Below, piece after piece: positions 53,049-62,020 of a DNA stretch of 64,000 bases; positions within the stretch are counted from its first letter, which is position 1; each line of letters starts with the position of its first letter. The position numbers and the translations under genes were made by a program. Source of the stretch: Pedobacter sp. (GTDB lineage: Bacteria; Bacteroidota; Bacteroidia; Sphingobacteriales; Sphingobacteriaceae); NCBI RefSeq assembly GCF_031119335.1, contig NZ_JAVHXT010000012.1, positions 62,001 to 126,000 of the forward strand, in the 5' to 3' direction. Below the pieces are notes generated by a model. It saw nothing but the letters and a program-made list of their open reading frames with translations. It searched no databases and was not told the DNA's origin.

Positions 53049-55676
53049 CTATTTATTGTTCAGGTTACTCAAGAACTGTTCCAAAGCATATTCATCTGGA
53101 ATTAAAACTTCACGAGCTTTACTACCTTCAAATGGTCCAACGATACCAGCCCCTTCCAATTGATCGATGATTCTACCAGCTCTGTTGTATCCTAACTTCA
53201 TTTTACGTTGAATTAATGAAGTAGAGCCTTGTTGATGCATTACAATCAGCCTTGCTGCATCTTCAAATAATGGATCTTTATCATCCGGATCAAAGTCTTT
53301 TGTGCTTCCTTCACCATTTTCATCAATGTATTCTGGCAGTAAATAAGCATCTGGATAGCCGCGTTGGTTCCCGATGAAGTCAGAAATCCTATCCACCTCT
53401 GGTGTATCTACAAAGGCACACTGTAGCCTAATCAAGTCACTGCCAGTGGCTAAAAGCATATCGCCCCTACCAATTAACTGATCTGCACCGCCGCTGTCTA
53501 AAATGGTACGTGAATCTATTTTCGACAACACCCTAAACGCCAATCTGGCAGGGAAGTTTGCCTTAATAGTACCTGTAATTACGTTTACCGACGGACGTTG
53601 GGTAGCTAAAACCAAGTGAATACCGATGGCACGGGCTAATTGTGCTAAACGGGCAATTGGGGTTTCTACCTCTTTACCAGCCGTCATGATCAAATCGGCA
53701 AACTCATCTACCACTAAAACGATATAAGGTAAGAAACGGTGACCATTATTTGGGTTTAGCTTACGCTTGATGAATTTTTCGTTGTATTCTTTCAAGTTCC
53801 TCACCATTGCATCTTTCAACAGATCGTAACGCTGATCCATCTCGATACAAAGTGAATTTAAAGTGTGCACTACCTTTTTGGTATCGGTAATGATGGCGTC
53901 TTCGCCACCTGGCAATTTGGCTAAGAAGTGACGCTCGATTTTGTTGAACAAAGTTAATTCTACCTTTTTTGGATCTACTAGTACAAACTTCAACTGCGAA
54001 GGGTGTTTTTTGTAAAGTAGTGAAACCAAAATAGAGTTAATGCCCACCGATTTACCTTGGCCAGTTGCTCCAGCTACTAATAAGTGAGGCATTTTGGCCA
54101 AATCGGCAATGTAAACTTCGTTACTAATTGTTTTACCCAAAGCAATAGGCAAATCCATGGTATTTGCAGCCCACTTTTCAGTGCTGAGTACGCTTCGCAT
54201 AGCTACCATTTCTGGATGCGAATTTGGCACCTCAATACCAATGGTACCTTTACCTGGCATTGGTGCAATGATACGAATACCTAGTGCCGCCAAACTTAAA
54301 GCAATATCATCTTCTAAGTTTTTAATCTTAGAAATACGAACACCTGGCGCTGGAATAATCTCATAAAGCGTTACGGTTGGACCTATAGTCGCTTTAATTT
54401 TATCAATTTCGATATTGTAGTGATTTAAAGTCTCTACAATTTTGTTTTTGTTAGCTTCCAGCTCATCAGAATTTACAGAAATTTTATTGGTTCCGTAATT
54501 CTCCATTAAATCTAAGTGAGGATATTTGTAACCCGACAAATCTAAAGTTGGATCGTAATTACCAAACTGCTCTACCAGCTCGTCAGATTTCACCTCCTCT
54601 TCCGTTTTTTCGATAGTAAACGCTGGCTCTTCTACCTTCTCAGCTACTCTTTCTTCTGCCTTCGGAGCAGGAGTAATTTCCATAGGCATTACCGGAGCTA
54701 AAGTTTCGGCAACTGCAGCCGCAGCTATTGGCGCTGCAACCGTTGGTGTCAACAAAATGTTTGTTCCTAAAGGAAGTGATGTCTTTTCTTCTTCGGGCTC
54801 GTTTCTTTCAAACCTGCTTGGCGTTAAAACAATATTTTGCTCTTGCTTCTGCTGATTTTTGTATTTGTCATTGATGCTAAAATCAACAGGACCAACAATT
54901 TCTTCCTCCTCTTCCTCAAGCTCATTATTTTCAGGCATTTCTGGATCTATAATCCGTCTCGGATTTGGTGCAGGCTGCTTCTCAGGAAATTTAAAATCGA
55001 TATTATAAGCTACAATAAGCACAGATAAACCTAAAAAAACTAACAACCCTCCAACTCCCGTTCTGCCTATTTGTACTTCTAACAACTTATTAGTCCAGTA
55101 ACCAAACTCACCTTCTAAAAAGTGAGGTGTTTTTGCAAAAAATGAATGACCGAAACCAAAAGCAAGCGAGATAAATAATAGGAAAAAGAAACTGTAGGCC
55201 AATACTTTCTCCACTGGAAAAATCTTCACTTTAAAAAGCATTCTGTATCCGATCACAAAAAATACAAACACAAAAAGGAAAGAGGCCACACCAAACCATT
55301 CGTAAATAAACTGGTGCGATAATAAAGCACCAACTTTACCCAACCAGTTCTGTACAACTGGGTCTTCTACCCCACTTTGCTTTAATTCTTCGATACTTTT
55401 GAAAAGATTACTCCAGCCGCCATTAGCATCAATTACATAGCTTTGGTCTTCTTCCCAAGTAAAGATATATGAGGTAAAAGCAACCAAAAAGTAAATAGAA
55501 AGAATGACGAAAAACAGACCGATAATTTTTACCAGTCGCCCATCTTGAAGATTAAATGTTGGCAGATACTCGGCTTTTATGCGAGGTTCTCTCGGGCTGG
55601 TCTTTTGCCCACCTTTAGTTGGCTCCGCATTTTGTTTAAAAGAATTGGATTTGAATGAATTTCCCCTTACCGACAT
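53049..55676 (-). CDS. ftsK: DNA translocase FtsK
   Basis: 875 residues. Four N-terminal membrane helices to about 210, a charged linker (to about 380) with acidic runs, then the beta/gamma motor: Walker A GATGQGKSVG, Walker B VLVVDEFADLI, RLAFRVLSKIDSRTILDSGGADQLIGRGDML, and the C-terminal gamma winged helix (KMKLGYNRAGRIIDQLEGAGIVGP). It segregates chromosome dimers at the septum. The alpha domain begins near DLSGYKYPHLDLM. Confidence 0.95.
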   Translation of the reverse strand: MSVRGNSFKSNSFKQNAEPTKGGQKTSPREPRIKAEYLPTFNLQDGRLVKIIGLFFVILSIYFLVAFTSYIFTWEEDQSYVIDANGGWSNLFKSIEELKQSGVEDPVVQNWLGKVGALLSHQFIYEWFGVASFLFVFVFFVIGYRMLFKVKIFPVEKVLAYSFFFLLFISLAFGFGHSFFAKTPHFLEGEFGYWTNKLLEVQIGRTGVGGLLVFLGLSVLIVAYNIDFKFPEKQPAPNPRRIIDPEMPENNELEEEEEEIVGPVDFSINDKYKNQQKQEQNIVLTPSRFERNEPEEEKTSLPLGTNILLTPTVAAPIAAAAVAETLAPVMPMEITPAPKAEERVAEKVEEPAFTIEKTEEEVKSDELVEQFGNYDPTLDLSGYKYPHLDLMENYGTNKISVNSDELEANKNKIVETLNHYNIEIDKIKATIGPTVTLYEIIPAPGVRISKIKNLEDDIALSLAALGIRIIAPMPGKGTIGIEVPNSHPEMVAMRSVLSTEKWAANTMDLPIALGKTISNEVYIADLAKMPHLLVAGATGQGKSVGINSILVSLLYKKHPSQLKFVLVDPKKVELTLFNKIERHFLAKLPGGEDAIITDTKKVVHTLNSLCIEMDQRYDLLKDAMVRNLKEYNEKFIKRKLNPNNGHRFLPYIVLVVDEFADLIMTAGKEVETPIARLAQLARAIGIHLVLATQRPSVNVITGTIKANFPARLAFRVLSKIDSRTILDSGGADQLIGRGDMLLATGSDLIRLQCAFVDTPEVDRISDFIGNQRGYPDAYLLPEYIDENGEGSTKDFDPDDKDPLFEDAARLIVMHQQGSTSLIQRKMKLGYNRAGRIIDQLEGAGIVGPFEGSKAREVLIPDEYALEQFLSNLNNK

Positions 55677-55992
55677 CGTATCGTTTAAATTTTAATGAAC
55701 AAATATAAGAAACTGTTTAAATTCTTTTACTGCACTGTTCATTTAGCTACTCCTATTTGATTTGGCATTAAACCTTTTGCAAGCTTCATAGTCTGAAACT
55801 ACATAAGCAATTAATTATTGTATAGGTTTTTTATTTTAGTTTAATCCTGCGGAGTGACAACTGTGCAGGATTTTTTGTTTTATTATGATTAGCCACAAAT
55901 ACACGGATTTAAATTTAATGTAAACTATTCGTTGGCGAGGACGCAACGTAAGAACGTTATTAGTTTGCTTCACACCAACGTCAGCATTTCAA

Positions 55993-56014
55993 CAGTTGGC
56001 GTCCCCGCCAACTG
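55993..56014. repeat. Short palindrome CAGTTGGCG-TCCC-CGCCAACTG
   Basis: 9-bp arms around a 4-nt TCCC spacer. GTTGGCGAGGACGCAACG about 60 bp to the left is a partial second copy, which suggests a REP pair. Confidence 0.6.
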
Positions 56015-56044
56015 AACTTTGCCAGAATTTTTATTGAATTACGA

Positions 56045-56140
56045 TTAGCCACAGATGCACAGATTTTGATTAAATTTTAAATTGATTGGCTTAATAGCAA
56101 AATCTGTGCATCCCTCACTCGGGACAAGTGCTGTGGCTAA
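56045..56140. repeat. Palindrome GCCACAGATGCACAGATTTTG, copy 2
   Basis: TTAGCCACAGATGCACAGATTTTG at the left is matched inverted by CAAAATCTGTGCAT and TGTGGCTAA at the right, the right arm being interrupted by about 20 bp. Same family as 38987-39044. Confidence 0.7.
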
Positions 56141-56216
56141 GCCTTATTTGTTAGCTATTTTCTAAATGTTAATTTAATTTCGTTAATTTAACCTATTAGC
56201 GAAAACTAATTTAAAA

Positions 56217-56873
56217 ATGGATATTACGCAGCTAGAAACGCTCATAGAGAATAATCAGTTAGATGAAATAGTGGCCTTATTGTCGCAAAAACCGCAATTA
56301 GCTACACAAACTACATCACATCAAATTTCGCCGATGTTGTTGGCATGCTACTATAAAAAAATGGATATTGCCAATGCCATTGCCGAATTTATGCCCGAAC
56401 TGACCATTTTTGATGCCTGTGCTATTGGTAAGTTTGACGAAGTAACCCTTTTAGTTTTCAAAGATCCACGTGCTGTTAACGAATATTCTGCCGATGGTTT
56501 TACACCACTAGGCCTAGCCTGCTATTTTGGGCACGAAGAAATTGCCCGCTTTTTGGTACTGAAGGGTGCTGAGGTGAATTTACCTAGCAAAAACGGATTT
56601 AATGTATTCCCAATTCATTCTGCAGTAGCCAACAATAATTATGGCATTGTTAAAATGTTGCTAGATGCAGGAGCCTACCCAAATGTTTGTCAAAAATCTG
56701 GCGTAGCTCCTTTGCATAGCGCTGCACAATTGGGTAATATCGAAATGATTATCTTGCTGCTAGAGCACGGCGCTGAAGTAACACTACGCATGGAAGGTGG
56801 TAAACTACCTGCAGATTTAGCTGCAGAAAAAGGTTTTGCAGAAATTGCTGAGATTTTGAGAGACGACGATTAA
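56217..56873 (+). CDS. Ankyrin-repeat protein
   Basis: 218 residues, cytoplasmic, with about five ankyrin repeats: DIANAIAEF, DGFTPLGLACYFGHEEIARFLVLKGAEVN, FPIHSAVANNNYGIVKMLLDAGA and VAPLHSAAQLGNIEMIILLLEHGAEV. It mediates protein binding; the partner is unknown. The stop codon is the first base of the long palindrome that ends at the stop of the convergent PspC gene. Confidence 0.92.
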   Translation: MDITQLETLIENNQLDEIVALLSQKPQLATQTTSHQISPMLLACYYKKMDIANAIAEFMPELTIFDACAIGKFDEVTLLVFKDPRAVNEYSADGFTPLGLACYFGHEEIARFLVLKGAEVNLPSKNGFNVFPIHSAVANNNYGIVKMLLDAGAYPNVCQKSGVAPLHSAAQLGNIEMIILLLEHGAEVTLRMEGGKLPADLAAEKGFAEIAEILRDDD

Positions 56874-56948
56874 CCCCTAAATCCCCTAAAGGGGACTTGC
56901 CTTTCTATCGAACTATAATAAAAGTCCCCTTTAGGGGATTTAGGGGTT
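56872..56948. terminator. Long bidirectional palindrome from stop to stop
   Basis: Perfect 27-bp arms (56872-56898 and 56922-56948) with CCCCTAAATCCCCTAAAGGGG inside, and a 23-nt loop. It spans exactly from the ankyrin gene stop to the PspC gene stop on the opposite strand. Confidence 0.8.
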
Positions 56949-57166
56949 TATTCCCAAATTTTAGACCTTACCCGTTTCATATAGCTTCTTATATCTAACA
57001 CAATAGCCGCCAATACGTAAAAAAGAATAGGAAACCCTACAGCCAAAAAAGACGAATAGATAAAGAATAACCTAACTTTATTTGTGCTCATATCTAATTT
57101 ATTAGCTAAATACTCAGATACGCCAAAACTACGTTGTTCGAAAAAAGTAACTATACGCTGAAACAT
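56948..57166 (-). CDS. PspC domain protein (small)
   Basis: 72 residues. EQRSFGVSEYLANKLDMSTNKVRLFFIYSSF followed by a membrane segment (AVGFPILFYVLAAIVLDI) is the PspC fold without the usual long C-terminal tail. Membrane stress response, envelope. The following arm of the palindrome at 56872-56948 ends its transcript. Confidence 0.85.
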   Translation of the reverse strand: MFQRIVTFFEQRSFGVSEYLANKLDMSTNKVRLFFIYSSFLAVGFPILFYVLAAIVLDIRSYMKRVRSKIWE

Positions 57167-57506
57167 CTTCTACGTTGATTTTAATCTAATTTACAAAATT
57201 AATAGATAAACAACACATTTATTAATTTTTGGTTTAGCCACGAACAGATTAAATTTCAGTATTGGTAATTTAAATATTAAGCAACTAACGTGAGTTTGGA
57301 ATATTTAATACTGATTATCAATATGTTATTTGCTTTTAGCTCAAAAAAAAAAAAAAAAATCGTCATTGCGAGGCACGAAGCAATCTTAAAGCGTAAGTTT
57401 TGTGGCTCAACCATAGTTGTAGGATTGCTTCGTGCCTCGCAATGACGGGTTAACACCCAAAATACATTAATTAAGATGCACTCAGGTTTCAATTCCCTTA
57501 ACTTCT
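57167..57506. other. 340-bp intergenic stretch with a REP terminator
   Basis: No gene is seen. A 77-residue frame here comes from the REP itself. The stretch holds the element at 57343-57447. Confidence 0.75.
57343..57447 (-). terminator. REP hairpin plus 17-T tract acting as terminator of the DUF2851 gene
   Basis: The CGTCATTGCGAGGCACGAAGCAATC palindrome (57361-57447) is followed on the minus strand by 17 consecutive T (57343-57359 as A on plus). The gene stop is at 57507. Same REP family as 45412-45489. Confidence 0.75.
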
Positions 57507-58817
57507 TCACGGTTTTAAATCAACTTTCTTTAAAATCTTTAAGCCTATCCCACAATTCAAACATCTTTTCTCATTGCAATAACTTTTACGCAACTGTAAA
57601 AAGGCTTGTGTTTGATAAGCGTTTTCTACTACTGCGCCTGCATCTAAATATTGAGAGATGATATTATTTTTCTCTGCTGCTATACTTTCCAATAGATAAA
57701 ACGCTCTAGTTTGGAAGTTAGCTTGTCCGGTGTATTTTCCATAAGCAAATAGGAACAAGCTAACTGTATTGATTAAGATATTATCGATAGAGCTTCTGCC
57801 CAACGTTGTATTTACCTTCTCAGCTTCCTTATTAAAGGGATAATGTGTTTCCCAAAATGGATTTACGGGCAGCTCATCGAATAGCAAATGTAATTCCTTC
57901 ACATTTTTAACTTCCAGTACTTTAGAAAATAAATGGCTCGATTTAACTATCAGTGCTGCAAATTGTGCCAATCGTAAAGTCGGGAAATTTTGTGGGCGCA
58001 TTCTTAAGAACTTCCAAAGTGAAATATCAACGGCAGCTAAACCATATTTCTTCTGTAAAAAAGCATACTCGGTTTTTAATTGATTGGGATAATGGTCATC
58101 AAAACTTTGATTTAAGAAGCCGGCCTGCCCAAAAATTAAAGCTTCTATTTGCAGAGGCTGATCTTTATGTTTGGCAAAAAGTGTTTGGGGCAAACTTTGA
58201 GCGAGCACCTGCATTGGGAGGGAATTAACTTTAAAACCGAAGTTTTTTGCCATAAAATGATAAAAGCTCTCATCCCAATTACCGTTTAGCTGCTCCAAAC
58301 GTTCAAAAACCTCCTCAGATTTTTGCTCTAAACGCTCTACCAAAATCCTCGAAAGGAAGCTATTAATCACAAATCCATCTATATCTTTCAACTGGTTTTC
58401 GCAGGGAAAACTGGCTGCCGACTGAAAAAGATTTTGATAGTTCTCAAATAGGTATTCCTTAATCTTGCCATTTAACACCAATGTAGGCAGTACTGTACCA
58501 TCCTTGGTTAAAATTTCGGTATCGTGCTCCCAAACCACATGCAAAATAACATTCTCATAAGCACTATCGGTTTGATGCTGGTGGGCATTCCAATCTGAAG
58601 ATTTTAAATGTACTTCTACCTGCCCTACCCAAGTGGTTTCATCTATAATGACTTTGGCTGTGGTAAAATCTGGTCCTGCGTGTTTATTCGGAAAACCACA
58701 ATTAAGAATTTTCAAAGGTTTTCCATCAACAGTTTGCAGCTGCAGGACATCGTACAACCGAAACTGCCAAACAAAATGTAAAAATTCTTCGGGGAAGCGC
58801 ATGGTTGAATTTAGCAA
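57507..58817 (-). CDS. DUF2851 family protein
   Basis: 436 residues; the characteristic opening FPEEFLHFVWQFRLYDVLQLQT and the motif GQVEVHLKSSDWNAHQHQTDSAYENVILHVVWEHD are present. The C-terminal CLNCGIGLKIL and NEKRCLNC suggest a small zinc site. Restricted to Bacteroidota; function unknown. A start five codons later (MRFPEEF) is possible. It lies 90 bp after the EamA gene. Confidence 0.85.
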   Translation of the reverse strand: MLNSTMRFPEEFLHFVWQFRLYDVLQLQTVDGKPLKILNCGFPNKHAGPDFTTAKVIIDETTWVGQVEVHLKSSDWNAHQHQTDSAYENVILHVVWEHDTEILTKDGTVLPTLVLNGKIKEYLFENYQNLFQSAASFPCENQLKDIDGFVINSFLSRILVERLEQKSEEVFERLEQLNGNWDESFYHFMAKNFGFKVNSLPMQVLAQSLPQTLFAKHKDQPLQIEALIFGQAGFLNQSFDDHYPNQLKTEYAFLQKKYGLAAVDISLWKFLRMRPQNFPTLRLAQFAALIVKSSHLFSKVLEVKNVKELHLLFDELPVNPFWETHYPFNKEAEKVNTTLGRSSIDNILINTVSLFLFAYGKYTGQANFQTRAFYLLESIAAEKNNIISQYLDAGAVVENAYQTQAFLQLRKSYCNEKRCLNCGIGLKILKKVDLKP

Positions 58818-58867
58818 TAAATTGCTTCAATCAGCTTTTCTAAAACTATTAGATGTGAAATAATTAA

Positions 58868-58898
58868 GACTTACGAAATTTGCGAAACTTCGTAAGTC
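58868..58898. repeat. 31-bp palindrome (GACTTACGAA family), copy 2
   Basis: GACTTACGAAATTTG and CGAAACTTCGTAAGTC are inverted arms with the same length and outer bases as 37716-37746. It lies between two minus-strand genes. Confidence 0.7.
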
Positions 58899-58907
58899 CA
58901 TATCAAT

Positions 58908-59807
58908 TTATTTTACTTCCTTCTTTTTATAGTTGGTAATAAACACGCCAAGAATAATCAACACGGTAGCAATCAATAAATCGTAAGTAACGGTTTCGTT
59001 TAGTACCAACCAACCGAGAAAAATAGCAATAATGGTATTGAAATAAGAAAGAATAGAAACCTCTGTAGCACTAACCTTCTTTAAGGCATAGTTATAACAA
59101 AAGAAACCAACCACCGAACCAAAAACGCCCAAATAAACTATAGCTCCTAAACTTTCTAAGCTCCAATCATTAAAACTTGTATTTGGAGAAACTACAGCCG
59201 CAATAATTAATTGTGCAACCGCAGCATAAGCAAATTGGTAGAATAGATCGAGAAAAATATTACTGCTTTTATGAGTATATTTCTTTGTGTAGATTGTACC
59301 AGCCGCCCAACCCAATATGGCAATGGCTAAATAAGTAATTCCAGTTTTGTAATTCGGGTCAAGAATATCGCCAATACCATCCCTAAATATAAATGCTACA
59401 CCACTAAAGCCGATAATCACTCCAACAAACCCTTTTAAACTAGGTTTCTGTAATCCGAAAACCAAACTCCCTAAAAACACTACAATTGGCGAAAGTGCAG
59501 TTAATAAAGATGTTAACCCACTAGGAATGGTTTCTTCCGCCACGGTTGTCATTCCGTTAGCAATGATAATCATTAAACTGGCAACAAGAATTTGTCGCCC
59601 AAGACTTTTCCAGCCTATCCACTTAAATTCTCTTCTATAAAGTAGAATGCCCAATAATAAAGAAGAAGCAACAACTTGGCGTAAACCCGCTACAAACCAA
59701 GCCGGAATGGTATGTACCGCTATTCTGATGCCCAAATAGGTTGTACCCCAAACTATTGCGATAGCAAATAACGCAACAATTAACTTGACGTCTTTTTTCG
59801 GCTTCAT
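58908..59807 (-). CDS. EamA/DMT family transporter
   Basis: 299 residues with ten membrane helices in two EamA repeats ([26 protein letters not shown] and the second half [21 protein letters not shown]). Inner-membrane metabolite exporter; substrate unknown. Its start overlaps the pyrF stop by 4 bp, which makes it part of the pyrF transcript. Confidence 0.92.
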   Translation of the reverse strand: MKPKKDVKLIVALFAIAIVWGTTYLGIRIAVHTIPAWFVAGLRQVVASSLLLGILLYRREFKWIGWKSLGRQILVASLMIIIANGMTTVAEETIPSGLTSLLTALSPIVVFLGSLVFGLQKPSLKGFVGVIIGFSGVAFIFRDGIGDILDPNYKTGITYLAIAILGWAAGTIYTKKYTHKSSNIFLDLFYQFAYAAVAQLIIAAVVSPNTSFNDWSLESLGAIVYLGVFGSVVGFFCYNYALKKVSATEVSILSYFNTIIAIFLGWLVLNETVTYDLLIATVLIILGVFITNYKKKEVK

Positions 59808-60634
59808 ATCAAATTGGCAGCCTTCAAAATCTGCTCCATTTCTTGCTGTAAGGCCAAGGCTTCTTCTCTTGCTTTTTCTGCAAAATCTTCGCCATTGCTT
59901 GCATAGATAATGCTACGGGCGGCATTTACCAATAAACCGCATTCGCTATTTAAGCCATGCTCGCAAACCGCACTTAAACTGCCTCCTTGTGCACCAACAC
60001 CTGGTACTAGCAAGAAATTATCGGGTGCCAAACTGCGGATATTTTGAAACTCTTCTGGTTTAGTGGCACCAACTACATACATCATTTGATTAGCATCTGC
60101 CCATTTCTGAGAAGTGGTGATTACCTGCTCATACAATTTTTGGTTATCACTTTGCTTAGCCTGAAAATCCTGGCTTCCGGCATTTGAGGTCAATGCCAAA
60201 AGAATTACCCATTTATCTTCGTAAGCTAAAAAAGGAGAAACAGAATCTTTTCCCATGTAAGGCGCTACCGTTACCGAGTCGAAACTCATCTCAGAACTTT
60301 CTTCTTTAAAAAAAGCTTCTGCATACATTGCAGACGTGTTACCAATATCACCACGTTTTGCATCAGCAATAGTAAATACATCTTTCGGGAAATGCTTCCA
60401 AGTTTTTACCAAGGTATCCCAACCTTTTACACCGCGAGTTTCATAAAATGCTGTATTAGGTTTATAAGCTACACAAAGATCATGTGTTGCATCAATCAGC
60501 TGTTTGTTAAATTCAAGAATTGGATCTTCATATTTTAATAAATGCTTAGGCAGTTTATCTAAAACGGGATCTAAGCCTATACATAAGAATGATTTTTTTA
60601 GTTGAATTTGTTTAAAAAGCTGCTGCTTGTTCAT
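59804..60634 (-). CDS. pyrF: Orotidine-5'-phosphate decarboxylase (type 2)
   Basis: 276 residues. The catalytic [19 protein letters not shown] motif contains the Lys/Asp set; [15 protein letters not shown] and the late [18 protein letters not shown] complete the phosphate-binding part. It is the longer bacterial type (about 270 residues) and makes UMP in pyrimidine synthesis. It is the first gene of a two-gene transcript with the DMT transporter. Confidence 0.93.
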   Translation of the reverse strand: MNKQQLFKQIQLKKSFLCIGLDPVLDKLPKHLLKYEDPILEFNKQLIDATHDLCVAYKPNTAFYETRGVKGWDTLVKTWKHFPKDVFTIADAKRGDIGNTSAMYAEAFFKEESSEMSFDSVTVAPYMGKDSVSPFLAYEDKWVILLALTSNAGSQDFQAKQSDNQKLYEQVITTSQKWADANQMMYVVGATKPEEFQNIRSLAPDNFLLVPGVGAQGGSLSAVCEHGLNSECGLLVNAARSIIYASNGEDFAEKAREEALALQQEMEQILKAANLI

Positions 60635-60866
60635 TTCTGATAAGAATTTAAAGGATGTGCAAAGATGGGGATTTAAAGGACAAAAGACTATATATTTTTT
60701 GGGATTTTAGTTATTTCGATATACAAATCACTTTTAGAACATTATTATTTTACAACTATAAGGTTTAGGATTTTCATTCTAGTATATCCCTTATTGTTTT
60801 TTTGTTTTCTACTTTCGTCAATGAATTAATTTACATCTAATTATCTACCCTAAAACAATATCTCCT

Positions 60867-61736
60867 ATGAAATTACTATTGCAAATAGACACTAACTTAC
60901 TGGCAAATTCTAACAAGGTTTTAGATAGCAGCCAAGTTTGGCTAGACAAAATTAAAAATATGGCTTTAGATTATGCTCCGAAAGTACTAGGTGCTATCTT
61001 GGTTTATCTTATTGGTCAATGGATTATCGGCCGTATCGCTAGCTTATCCAGAAAGATGATGTCACTTCGTGGTTTCGATATTTCATTACAAAAATTCTTA
61101 GTATCTGTAATCAAAGTAATGCTAACGGTAATGATGTTCTTAGCTATCGTGGGGATGTTGGGCGTAAACATTACTAGCTTCGCGGCATTATTGGCCGGTG
61201 CGGGGCTGGCAATTGGTGCGGCACTCAATGGATCTTTAGGCAACCTTGCTGGTGGCGTAATGCTGATGATCTTCAAACCCTTTAAAGTTAATGACATGAT
61301 AGAGGCGCAAGGTATAATTGGTATCGTCACCGAAATCGGAATTTTTAACACCACCGTGCTTTCTCCCGAAAATAAAACTATCATATTACCAAATGGAGCA
61401 CTATCTACAGGAGTGATCACAAACTATAATACTCATGGTAATCTTCGAGTAGATTTAACTATAGCCATCGCGTTAGATGTAGATATAGAAAAAGCTAGGC
61501 AGGTAGCAATTATGGCAATGAAACAGCATGACAAAGTATTAGAAACACCAGCTCCCGAAGTAAGCGTATTAAATGTTGGTAATGGGATGACTACCTTGGC
61601 CATCCGCCCGTACACTACTCAAGCAGACTATTGGAGCGTATATTTTGGCGTACAGGAAAAGGTGAAGAAAGCATTTGATCAAAACGAAATTGCAGGTCCA
61701 ATTCCAACAAGGGTTATTATCAATAAAGCTAATTAA
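60867..61736 (+). CDS. mscS: Small-conductance mechanosensitive channel MscS
   Basis: 289 residues. Three membrane helices, the pore-lining TM3 with AGAGLAIGAALNGSLGNLAGGVMLMIFKP (GxxxG/A pattern), then the beta domain (VNDMIEAQGIIGIVTEIG, IILPNGALSTGVITNY) and the C-terminal alpha/beta part. It releases solutes on hypo-osmotic shock. Monocistronic, with a terminator after it. Confidence 0.94.
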   Translation: MKLLLQIDTNLLANSNKVLDSSQVWLDKIKNMALDYAPKVLGAILVYLIGQWIIGRIASLSRKMMSLRGFDISLQKFLVSVIKVMLTVMMFLAIVGMLGVNITSFAALLAGAGLAIGAALNGSLGNLAGGVMLMIFKPFKVNDMIEAQGIIGIVTEIGIFNTTVLSPENKTIILPNGALSTGVITNYNTHGNLRVDLTIAIALDVDIEKARQVAIMAMKQHDKVLETPAPEVSVLNVGNGMTTLAIRPYTTQADYWSVYFGVQEKVKKAFDQNEIAGPIPTRVIINKAN

Positions 61737-61758
61737 GGCTAGCTATAGAATTTAAAAG

Positions 61759-61787
61759 AAGGTTATTTTAGCAACGGAAATAACCTT
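61759..61787 (+). terminator. Hairpin terminator after mscS
   Basis: AAGGTTATTT and AAATAACCTT pair over a 9-nt loop; TTTTAAC follows. The stem is A+T rich, so it may be weak. Confidence 0.65.
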
Positions 61788-62020
61788 TTAACATAAATTC
61801 AAATTACATTTCATTTGGCAATCAAACTTTTTAGTTATTTTTTTTCGAAATCTCTTGCAGATTAAAATCCAATTCCCTACAATTGTGGCATAATTCTCAG
61901 AACGTTTATCTGAATACCTCCCGAAAAACCTTAGCAAGAAAAATTTCTTAAATCTTTTAAGCCCTTTTTTGGTTGTACTATTTGGTTAAACTCAAAAATA
62001 AAATTCTCGACAAAATATAA

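Larger units (their letters stand above)
55677..56216. other. 540-bp intergenic region with palindromic repeats
   Basis: No gene is seen. It contains an imperfect GTTGGCG.GGACG/CAACG element with a clean palindrome at 55993-56014 and the GCCACAGATGCACAGAT element at 56045-56140. The leading 60 bp before ftsK likely hold its promoter. Confidence 0.7.

Noticed and set aside
57277..57510. 77-residue frame between PspC and DUF2851 genes
   Set aside because: It encodes the REP element and poly-T run (TRHCEARSN, FFFFFF); not a gene.
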